A stretch of DNA of 64,000 nucleotides, taken from positions 372,001 through 436,000 of the forward strand of contig CAJZBQ010000028.1 of NCBI GenBank assembly GCA_914767885.1. Direction: 5' to 3'. Every line of letters starts with the position of its first letter. Positions within the stretch are counted from its first letter, which is position 1. This DNA is from Blepharisma stoltei. Its lineage: Eukaryota > Ciliophora > Heterotrichea > Heterotrichida > Blepharismidae. A program made the translations under genes and the position numbers. A model generated the notes under the pieces. That model was not told the DNA's origin. It ran no database searches and saw nothing but the letters and a program-made list of their open reading frames with translations. Shown here one piece after another: positions 30,289-38,935 of this stretch.

Positions 30289-32244
30289 ATGAATGACTCT
30301 CAAGAACTAGCTGATAATATCGAGCAATGAAAGGTCAAAAGATTAATTCAAAGCCTTGATAAATGCCGAGGACTTGGCACTTCTCTTATTACACTTATAA
30401 TTCCTCCTACCGAGCAGCTATCATTTGCTAGCAGGATGGTTAATGATGAATGCAACTCTGCGACTTCAATTAAATCAAGAAATATGCGCCAGTCAACTCT
30501 GAGTGCCTTAACTTCAATAAGAGAAAGACTCAAGCTATATGGAAACAAGATGCCAAAAAATGGACTCGCAATCTTCTGTGGGGAAATTCTTAATGAAAAA
30601 GACATCATTGAAAAGAAAGTGACGATTGATATTCAGCCATTTAGACCTATAAACACAAAAATTTATATCTGTGACAATAATTTTCATAATTAAATATGTG
30701 CTAGAGGCTCATGGTCAGGAGACCATGCAGCCTCAAGCACATATTTAATTATATCCGGCAAGGTTTTTAAATCCAGAAATGAGAGCACTTATTCTCAAGA
30801 CCAACTTATGTTTGCCAAACCAACCAGATAGTTTAGGAGTTTCCCTCTCCTGCTGGTTTGGCCAACCTAAGTTGGTCAAATCAACTTGACAGGAAGTGCT
30901 CTCAACGTTCGCCATATCGGGCAATATAGGCGAAATGCCTATAAGCAATTCCGGCAGCGTACGGAGCCTGATTCAAGTCCCTTTTCAGGATTGGATTATA
31001 TCTCGTTGGGAATAAAAGACTTAGAGTTGGAAATGAGAAGCCCAGCAGTGTCTTTTGACCCTTCGGGTAACGCCCTAGCGTAAAGCCAAGAGTTATGCCT
31101 TAATTTCTATGTTGGACCTTTGCCAGAAATTTCATTTTTTGAATTTTTGCGCAGGCAATTCGCGTTGAAGTCCAAAGTTGGAAGGACAGCCATCGAATCC
31201 GAATTACCAGAGCCTAGGGACCATTCATCAGCAAAGCTAGGGGTTACGACATGGTGGAGGAGCGGAAACCCGTGCAGGTTCAGTAATGGACGTTAAACTA
31301 AGGCCAACCCTTAAATTAATTAATGTGTGTACAATAAATTCCATACAGAAGCTTTAAAAGACTTGCTAGTAATGGAGGAGAAGTATGGATTTATAATTAT
31401 TGATGGAAACGGTACACTTTTCGGCACTTTGCAAGGAAACACAAAAGATATTCTTAACCAATTTTCAGTCGATTTACCAAAAAAATATAGAAAAGGAGGT
31501 CAATCTTCAACGAGGTACGCAAGGCTGAGGCTAGAAGCAAGATACAATTATTTAAAAAAAATTGCAGAGCAAGCTGCTGTGCAGTTTATAACAAATGAAA
31601 AAATAAATGTGGCTGGACTTGTTCTTGGAGTAAGTGCTGATTTTAAGAAAGATTTATCAGAGAGTGAGTTATTTGATGAAAGGTTGCAGTCAAAAATCGT
31701 AAAAATTGTTGATATTGCATATGGAGGGCAAAATGGCTTTGAGCAGGCAATTGAGCTATCAGCAGTAACTCTGAATAATGCTAAGTTTATCCGAGAAAAG
31801 ACTGTTCTTACTAAATTTTTTGAAGAAATTACACAGGATACTAAAAAATTTTGTTATGGAGTAGAGAATACTATGAAAGCTCTTATGATGGGTGCTTGTG
31901 AAAAAGTAATACTATATGAGAACTTAAGCATAATACGCACGATGCTAAGAAATTCTGAAACAGGCGCTGAAGAAGTCGAATATTGTGACCGAGAAGATGA
32001 AATAAGCACAGTGAATGAAGATGGAGAGAAACTTGAAGTAGCTGAGCAAGGAACATTATCAGAATGGCTTGTTGACAATTACATAATGTATGGGACAGAG
32101 TTAGAGCTAGTCACTGATAATAGCCAAGAAGGGAGCCAATTTTCCAGAGCTTTTGAAGGAATTGGAGCATTTTTAAGGTATCAGTTGGATGAGTCAGAAG
32201 GAGAAAGTGAAGAGGAAGAAGAATGGGATGAAAATGCTGTGTAA
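30289..32244 (+). CDS. eRF1: Translation release factor eRF1, split by an IES (432 aa)
   Basis: MDS pieces 30289-30679 and 31337-32244. It recognises stop codons at the ribosomal A site and triggers peptide release. The N domain has IEQWKVKRLIQSL, where the conserved Trp is itself a TGA codon (30328-30330), and SATSIKS in place of TASNIKS. The M domain has the catalytic GGQ (RKGGQSS). The C domain ends acidic (EEEEEWDENAV). The IES lies inside the YxCxxxF motif: excision yields YICDN|KFHTEAL. The N-to-S change at the NIKS position fits altered UGA recognition. Length is normal for eRF1 (~437 aa). Confidence 0.96.
30678..31334. mobile_element. IES in eRF1 (657 bp) with large hairpins and retroposon-like part
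   Basis: Flanked by ACAATAATTTTCATA (30674) and ACAATAAATTCCATA (31331), matching 13 of 15, each containing the excision TA. The left part is two perfect-looking hairpins: 30693-30743 (arms TAAATATGTGCT / AGCACATATTTA) and 30780-30903 (arms GAGAGCACTT / AAGTGCTCTC with inner CCAAACCA / TGGTTTGG). The right part (30920-31310) is GC-richer and shares GACTTAGAGTTG...AAGCCCAG with the IES at 17164. The length is 3n but it contains TAA. Confidence 0.85.
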
Positions 32245-32417
32245 TAAAACTTCATCTCAAGATATTAAGTAAACATAAGCCATGCTTAAAAAATTAAGAC
32301 CATTAAAATTTATTTTTTAAACTTGGCTAATACAATTATATAAGATACGAACTAATGCATAAAGAAAAGTTAAAACTTATTATGTTAAATTTTAAAACTA
32401 TAATTTTTCTCTGCGTT

Positions 32418-33599
32418 TTAAAGATACCTTATAGACCAAGAATCAGAACATTTCGATGTATCAACTTGATTAGTCGGAGAGGCATCAGCTCGGTTAATTG
32501 GAGATGCATCAAATGACAAATTATTTCTACATGAACTAGACTCATTAATATCATTTGGTTGGGGCAATTGAAGAAAGTTGCGTGATGATTTAGAAATAAA
32601 CTGCTGCAAGTCTACTTCAGAAAGAGTAGTACTTAAGTCGCTTATTTGGTCTTTTTGAGAATCAGATATAAAGTAGCCAGAAAGTTCAGCTGTTTGCAAA
32701 ATTTTTTGGTATCTGCACTCTTTTAACTTTAAAAACCTAATTTCATTTTGGGCAAGATTCAGCGAAGCAGTTATTGTCTTATTTTCGTCCATGATTTTCT
32801 CGATTTCATCTGCTGTTAAGTTTCTATTTTTCCCACGAAAAGCAGAAAACTCTTCGTTTTTCAGAGATAAAGCCCTTAACAGATTTTTATTATTAGTTGT
32901 CTGATTTTCAATTCTTTTTTGTAGCCTTTTATTTTCTGCGATTTCTTTATTTAATTTTTCTTCGTATTGTTTTAATTCATTCTCAATTTTACTCTTATAT
33001 TGAGAAATAACATTATCAAATCCTTCTAAAATTTTCTTTAAAATTCCGCTATAATGCTTGTCAATTTCAGTGATTTTCTCAAGCATTGCTCTATGAACTT
33101 GATAGTATTTATCATCATTTACTGAAATATTATTCAGTTCATTTGACAATTCAAGTTCCAGATGAGAAAGTTCCGTATGCCAATTTTCTTCATCGCTTTG
33201 GCTTTGTTTTTGCCGGATTTTGTAAGGTGATATTGTATTAGATTTATCAGGTTTTCTTGAAAATATCGGATTTTCACTTGAGGTATCTCTTCTCTTAAAA
33301 GTCTTTATTTTCTTTAAGCTTTTTTGATGATTTAAAGAATCAAGGACAATTGTGCGGCTTATTTTTGGTTTTTCGTCTAAATATGTAGTGGATTTTTTAA
33401 CAAGGGACTCAGAAGTTATATTTTCTCCATCATTATTTGAGAGAGTTGGGAGGCTTGACTCATTAGTATAATGGTCATCTTTGGAGTATCCAAAAGATTT
33501 GTTCACAGTTGAAAATTTTTGGTGCGACTTTGAAAGCTGGCCATATGAATGGTTTTTCTGGTGGAGGTTTAGCTTAGGTCTCTGTTGCATCAGTTTCAA
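32418..33599 (-). CDS. Coiled-coil protein (393 aa)
   Basis: Complete frame from ATG 33599 (MKLMQQRPKLNLHQKN) to TAA. The N-terminal ~140 residues are Ser/Lys/Asn-rich and probably disordered, with potential phosphosites (KRRDTSSE). Residues ~150-310 form a long coiled coil (IENELKQYEEKLNKEIAE). The tail is Ser/Asn/Asp-rich with a repeated RADASP/QVDTS pattern. It converges with eRF1. Probably cytoskeleton-associated; not recognised. Confidence 0.65.
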   Translation of the reverse strand: MKLMQQRPKLNLHQKNHSYGQLSKSHQKFSTVNKSFGYSKDDHYTNESSLPTLSNNDGENITSESLVKKSTTYLDEKPKISRTIVLDSLNHQKSLKKIKTFKRRDTSSENPIFSRKPDKSNTISPYKIRQKQSQSDEENWHTELSHLELELSNELNNISVNDDKYYQVHRAMLEKITEIDKHYSGILKKILEGFDNVISQYKSKIENELKQYEEKLNKEIAENKRLQKRIENQTTNNKNLLRALSLKNEEFSAFRGKNRNLTADEIEKIMDENKTITASLNLAQNEIRFLKLKECRYQKILQTAELSGYFISDSQKDQISDLSTTLSEVDLQQFISKSSRNFLQLPQPNDINESSSCRNNLSFDASPINRADASPTNQVDTSKCSDSWSIRYL

Positions 33600-33884
33600 A
33601 ATAAATTTTATAAAAACGGTTTAGAGGCTTAATATGATTGCTTATTGCTTTGTTAAAATTCATTAGCAGACAATCAGAATAAAGAAATTTGTCATGAATA
33701 TTTTCTAAACTTAATAGTGTAAATTCTGCCATAATTATGGACAGAAGAAGTAGAATGGAAGTAGCTTAAAGGACAAAAAATTAGCGAAATTAATAATATT
33801 TTTATTTAAAAAAATTTCTCAGTTTACTCATCATAAGCTGCCTTAGAATAAGTATAAGCCTGCTCCTATTTTCCACATAATTAA

Positions 33885-34009
33885 TTTATTTTTCTATTAA
33901 AATTTTTTCTATTAAAAATATTTTTGTTCACTCACGGAGGGTGGGTTTTTGGTCAAAAAATGGCGATTTTTCTAATGGTTTTGTTCGCTCACGGAGGGGG
34001 GGGGGGGAG
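33885..34009 (+). mobile_element. Solo right end of a BogoMITE (~125 bp)
   Basis: Identical in texture to the last third of the young elements (CTATTAAAATTTTTTCTATTAAAA, then the doubled terminus and a G-run to GGAGTAAG), but the fold-back left end and the middle are missing. It lies in the intergenic region 33600-34293, in which nothing else is recognisable. Confidence 0.75.
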
Positions 34010-34293
34010 TAAGTTGTTTCATTAAATTTGCATCTTTACCGGTTGCAAAATGCTATAAGTAGAAAATCTGTAGATTAGTTTTATTTATTTTACAGGAAGC
34101 ATTCATCTGATTAATATTTAAGAAAATTAATGAATTATAAAGGGCTTTATAAACTAATTTTACTATTAAATTTCGAATTATCCTCAAATTAAATATTTAT
34201 TTTAAATTAATTAAATTTTTATTAAGGACCAATAAATTAAAAATACGTTAATGCCATAACAAGAATTTTCCATAGTTTTATAACTATTTTACA

Positions 34294-35226
34294 ATGGATA
34301 ATACTTTTAAACTCTTTCGAAAGCCTCTTCAAGTTCGTAGTCAGACAGAAATCTTACGAACAAGCTATATAGAATCTGAAGATGATTCCCCATCTCAGAA
34401 ACCAAAAGGAATTTGAACCAAAATGCAAAATAGTGCTCGCTTAAAACTCCTTGCGGCAGGGTTTTTAAAAAGTGCTTTCCCTTCTCAAAATTTAAAAAAG
34501 CCCGATCAAATCCCTCACATCAAATATCGAAATAGTGTGTTTTTTCCCGAAGGGACACAAATTCTACTAGGAATCTGTCAAAGCCAAGACTTTAATAATC
34601 CTTTTCCTGATGAAAAAACTGAAAAGATTAGGCAAAGCTTTAATCCTGCATTTATAGAAATGATATGTAAAACGAATATAAGGAGAAGTAAAAGTAAATT
34701 GAGCAAGGTTTGGAATGAGGATGAGGAGGAAAGAGAGTTTCTGACGGAAAGGGAAAAAGTCATTATAAGGAGTTAGAATAAATATAAAAGAAATATTTAC
34801 ATAAAAAAACTATTCTTGAGCGGCAGGTTTAAATAATTTTGGTATAGCTGTATAACTGGCACAAAAACGCTTAAGCCAGAGGCCCAACCTAATGATACAT
34901 CAGAAACAAATAATAGTGATAAAGAATCACTTCAAACACAAAAAGCAAAAAAAATATCAATCCGATATAAAAATACAAAAAAAGAAAATAATCCATCACT
35001 AATAAACCAGCTAAATCCTATTTCTTTGAAAGCAACCCCTTCTCCTCATTTCCCCATGATTAATCAATCATCAAAACGAGTTCTGCATAAATCACTCAGT
35101 TCAATCAACAATTTAAATGTTAATATAAAGCCAAAGAAGAAGCAGCCTGCAAAAGTCCGAGGAGCAAGGCCATACCATTCTCCCTATGAAAATATTTTAA
35201 TCCCAATAACAACTCCAAAAAATTAA
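34294..35226 (+). CDS. Basic low-complexity protein with a short IES (287 aa)
   Basis: MDS pieces 34294-34775 and 34845-35226 (boundary uncertain by a few TA choices). The first piece passes one TGA (Trp, in KGIWTKMQN) and ends VIIRS. The second continues T-G-T-K-T-L-K-P-E-A-Q and is rich in K, N, P and S. A conserved-looking core is YRNSVFFPEGTQILLGIC. Without excision a TAG follows directly at 34774. No family is recognised. Confidence 0.55.
34774..34842. other. Short IES, about 69-87 bp
   Basis: AT-rich segment with in-frame TAG and TAA between two protein-like stretches in the same direction. Two TA pairs restore frame: 34774/34843 (69 bp) and 34766/34853 (87 bp). There are no MITE termini. 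Confidence 0.5.
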
Positions 35227-35504
35227 CTCTTTAAATTTTTAGCTAAATGAGTTATTAATTTTTCTTCCTATTTCTTTCAATATTCAGCCTAATAACATGC
35301 TTACGCCTATATAATAATTTTTTCACCAGCTTAATCTTATCCCTTCTATACTAATTTCCTACTATAGTCAATTTATTTTAACCTAAATATTTTTCCAATA
35401 TTTAACCCAATTATAATATTTTTTATTTTTTCAAATCGTTAACTTGCACTTTTTAGTTTCTTTGCATTTACCAATCAAATAGTTAATAAATAGCGAGAAG
35501 TTGC

Positions 35505-35951
35505 ATGGCATTAATCAAAGAAATCAATAGCTTCGAGCTCCCCAACTTCTCGCACTCACACTCGTTAATTTCGAATGGCAGCACAAGAGAAAGCTTCGAT
35601 GACATAGAAAGGTGCTGTTCGTTAGATTTCGATACAGAAAATTCGGAGATCCAATCACCAGAAATTTTTCCCACAATTATGATAATGCAGCTTTGCCAAA
35701 AGAAGGGAGTTCGTAAACCAAAGGAAGAACCTGGACTATTTCAACAACTTTCAAGCACACAGAAATCGAAAATTGAAAATTTAAATTATAAGTTAGATCT
35801 ACTTATGAACGCATTGGAAGATAGGTTTGAAGCAATTAACGTAAGAGATGATTGCTCACTCAAGCCAAAACCGATTGAACTCGCCACTCCTGGTAGCTCC
35901 TTCATCAGCAAAAGACGAGCGACATTACCATGCAACGTTTTAAGAGTTTAA
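35505..35951 (+). CDS. Hypothetical protein (148 aa)
   Basis: Complete frame ATG to TAA. The N-terminus is Ser-rich and acidic (SFELPNFSHSHSLISNGS, DDIERCCSLDFDTEN). The middle is helical (QKSKIENLNYKLDLLMNALEDRFEAI). The C-terminus is basic (SKRRATLPCNVLRV). No motif is recognised. The region downstream to 36391 is AT-rich, with no further gene or repeat that I can see. Confidence 0.55.
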   Translation: MALIKEINSFELPNFSHSHSLISNGSTRESFDDIERCCSLDFDTENSEIQSPEIFPTIMIMQLCQKKGVRKPKEEPGLFQQLSSTQKSKIENLNYKLDLLMNALEDRFEAINVRDDCSLKPKPIELATPGSSFISKRRATLPCNVLRV

Positions 35952-36391
35952 TCTTAATAATACAGCTAAATAATGCTAAATTTTCGATTAAAATTGATTT
36001 TTTTGAGTTTTATTGTTTTAATTGTGTAGAAAAAATTCTCTTTGATTTAATATTTTGATATCGGTAGATATTAGGACTTCTGCTAAAATCATGTTAGAAA
36101 TTTATTGAAACCAAGAAACGTGACAATAAGAAGGCTAACAAATAAATCAAACTGTCTTTAATCATTAATAGCATAAAATCAGATAATTTTCGAGTAGAAA
36201 ATTTGTAGATGACGACCATAAAAATTATTAGTTAAAGAAAACTTCATAATAAAAAATATTACAAATAAATTTATCTTGTGCCGTACCTATAAATAGGCAT
36301 CGAATTTAAAAGCTTTTCAGTTTTCTTGTTAAATGAAGGTGCGTCATACGCATTAATTAATTTAAGAGCTTAAGCCCTTATTTAACCTCCA
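35952..36391. other. Intergenic, nothing recognised
   Basis: 440 bp of AT-rich sequence between convergent genes. No open frame with protein-like composition, MITE terminus or clear repeat is seen. Confidence 0.4.
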
Positions 36392-37288
36392 CTATCACAT
36401 CACCTGAAGAATTTCGTCCTTGCTTCGGGGTTCCCCAATCCTCTTTCTCATTATAAATGAAGGTGTGGCAAATTTCCATATATTTCTTTTGCCTAATCCT
36501 GCAATAAAAGTTGTTATATTGTCCTCTTCTTCTCTAATAGATTTCCCCGATTTTCTCATCCTTTCATCGGCTCCTTTATTATAATTTTTTACGTCCTTCA
36601 TGCCTTCAGGATCTTTTTCTCCATACTCCATTTTGGTATTTTCATCAAATTCTTTGACTCATTCTTTGGCACTCTGAATCTCGCCAAAGTCAGTGATGCT
36701 TTTATTGGCTATTTTGCTATACTCCTCACAATGAGATCTTAAACTTTCACAGGATTCTAGTCTTTTTCTTAACGTCTCAATGCTAGATTTTGATTTATAA
36801 ACAGACCTCAAAAATGAATACCCAGAGAGCTTTAATTTTGGACAAAGGTCAATAGAATAGTCTCGTGATTCTAAATTATCAGAAAATGATGCAAGCTGCC
36901 TTCGTGTGGTCCCACCCTTTTTCCTATTAGGATACACAGTTGATGACCTCGGCTTCATTAGCTTCATACGGTTCGAATCCAAATTTTCTAATTGTCCTAT
37001 CAATTGGCTTGGTGTCTTATTATGCATGGTATTGCTTTTCAAAGGCACATCATTTCTGATTTTTTCTATTTCTTTTGATATGCTGCTGTCAAATTCTCGT
37101 TTCCTTATCGTCAGGTCATTTTTAGCTTTTTCGATATTGTGAAGTGATACTTTTGAAGTTAATGAGGAATTTACAGGATTTAATCCTTTTTGCATAAGTT
37201 TTATTTTACTTGCGATTTTGATCTTCAGCTCTTCTCCAGTCACCCTTTTTCCACCATAATCAAGAGAAATGGACCTTATATGAGACAT
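36392..37288 (-). CDS. Basic hypothetical protein (298 aa)
   Basis: ATG 37288 (MSHIRSISLDYGGKRVTG) to TAG at 36392-36394. It has TGA as Trp at SAKEWVKEF and as the last codon (QVMW). It is lysine/serine-rich with a coiled-coil-like segment (NIEKAKNDLTIRKREFDSSISKEIEK). The C-terminal ~30 residues are basic (TPSFIMRKRIGEPRS). No family is recognised. Divergent from IFT57, with ~60 bp between the starts. Confidence 0.65.
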
Positions 37289-37347
37289 AATTACTATAAT
37301 CTTTTAACTTTATCCAATTAGCCTTTTCCTTCAAATATTCATTTAAA

Positions 37348-38906
37348 ATGGTCGAACCAGAGGAATCTGAAACTCCAGGGCAATCTTCTGAATCTCTAGA
37401 TGCTGGTGTGCTAATGGAAGAAATCGTTGACACCTTAAAACTCATCAATTACGAAGAATCTTTTCTATCTACCAAAGGCTTCAAACCTCTGACAAGGGCA
37501 CAATTTTCACTACCAGGGGCAAATCCTTCAGAGCAGTTTATTTATTTTACAGCCTTAGCCAGCTGACTTTTACAAATAAACGGTTCACAAGCCAGCTTCA
37601 ATAAATACGATGACCCATCTACAGTTGCTAATAGCATTATTGTCGAGATGAAGAAGCTCGGCATTGACTTAGACTTCCCGCCAGGCAAGCTAAGAGGAGG
37701 GCATGGAGAAGGACCCTGCCTTGTCCTTTTGGCGCTAGCCAAAAAAGCATTGCAAGCCAAAAAGTTTAAATTTGGGAAGCCGATTTTTCCTAACTCCCCC
37801 CCCCCTCCGTGAGCGAACAAAACCATTAGAAAAATCGCCATTTTTTGACCAAAAACCCACCCTCCGTGAGTGAACAAAAATTTGTTTAATAGAAAAAATT
37901 TTAATGGAAAAAAATTTTGATATATAAGTGATAATTAGTATAATGAAATCTAGAGCTAATTCTGTTTAATTTTAAACAAATTGCGTTTTAAAACATAAAT
38001 TTTGCAAATTAAATTAATATTTGCTTCCCAATTTTTGCAAATTAGGATTTTTTTAAATTTCGAAAAAAATATTTTTATAAAATTTATATATATAAATTTT
38101 TTTTAAAAAAAAAAAATTAACCCCCCTCCGTGAGCGAACAAAATTTTTTTGTTCGCTCACGGAGGGGGGGGGGGAGTAAAGAAAATGAAATGGAAGGGGA
38201 AGTTATAGAAGATGATGAAGAAGGAGAAATCGTAGACGAGGCTATACAAGAGGAAGAGGAAGAAGCAGTCTTTGCAGAGGTCGCAGCTGGGCAGCCAGTA
38301 AACCAAGCAGAAGAAGAAGGTCTTAAGCATAACGCTCCTGTATGGTCATCGATTGATCCTAATGAGTGGCTTCTTGAAGTAGAAAGGGTTGCTCCCCGTC
38401 TTAAGCTTCCATTAGACCCTACAGGAGGCGATATTCGTGAATGGAGGGCCCATTTAGAACAAACAAAGCAGCTTAAAGAAAATATAGAAAAAGACCTCCC
38501 TGATGTAGAGTTAAAACTTCGGAAAATTGCTGACGACCTTTCTAAAGCAGTAGAGCGTATAGGTTCGCAAGAAAAAAAAATCAATCTTTCTATGGGAGAA
38601 ATCGCAGGGGACTATAGAAATCAAGCTAACCAATTAAACGAGGTCACGACAAGATACAAGCAAGCCAACGAAAACGTTGCAGAGCTTTCTTCACACTATC
38701 AACATCTTGGTGAGAAAATTGAAGAAATTCAACAAAAAATAGAAACTCAGGGAAAAATGGTTACTAATATTTCACCCCTTCAGGCTATCAAAGAAGGATT
38801 GAAATTGCTAAAAGTTGAAGGAAAAGATATGGAGTTAAGGTCGGCGGTTTTATCACATGCACTATTCCAGTCAAAACTGAAAGAAAAGTCTACGAATGAT
38901 GCATAA
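37348..38906 (+). CDS. IFT57: Intraflagellar transport protein IFT57, split by a MITE IES (390 aa)
   Basis: MDS pieces 37348-37792 and 38179-38906. The N-terminal ~150 residues match the IFT57 CH-like domain: LINYEESFLSTKGFKPLTR, then FTALASW(TGA)LLQ, YDDPSTVANSI and DFPPGKLRGGHGEGPC. Excision joins KFGKPIFP to KENEMEGE. The acidic linker leads to WLLEVERVAPRLK and a long coiled coil ending SHALFQSKLKEKS, the family's end signature. IFT57 is an IFT-B component needed for cilium assembly. The length is close to human IFT57 (429 aa). Confidence 0.94.
37791..38176 (-). mobile_element. IES in IFT57: young BogoMITE, reverse orientation (386 bp)
   Basis: Mirror image of the 6474 and 14248 elements. 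The doubled terminus comes first (CCTCCGTGAGCGAACAAAACC, then CCACCCTCCGTGAGTGAAC), and the fold-back end is at 38110-38170. TA lies on both sides. Excision joins CCTAA|AGAAAATG in frame as P-K-E-N. Confidence 0.93.
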
Positions 38907-38935
38907 TTTCTAAATAATAAAGAAAAAAGTCATTT

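Noticed and set aside
36967-36983. GGTTCGAATCC-like tRNA B box
   Set aside because: Lies within a coding frame on the reverse strand, with no A box or cloverleaf around it.
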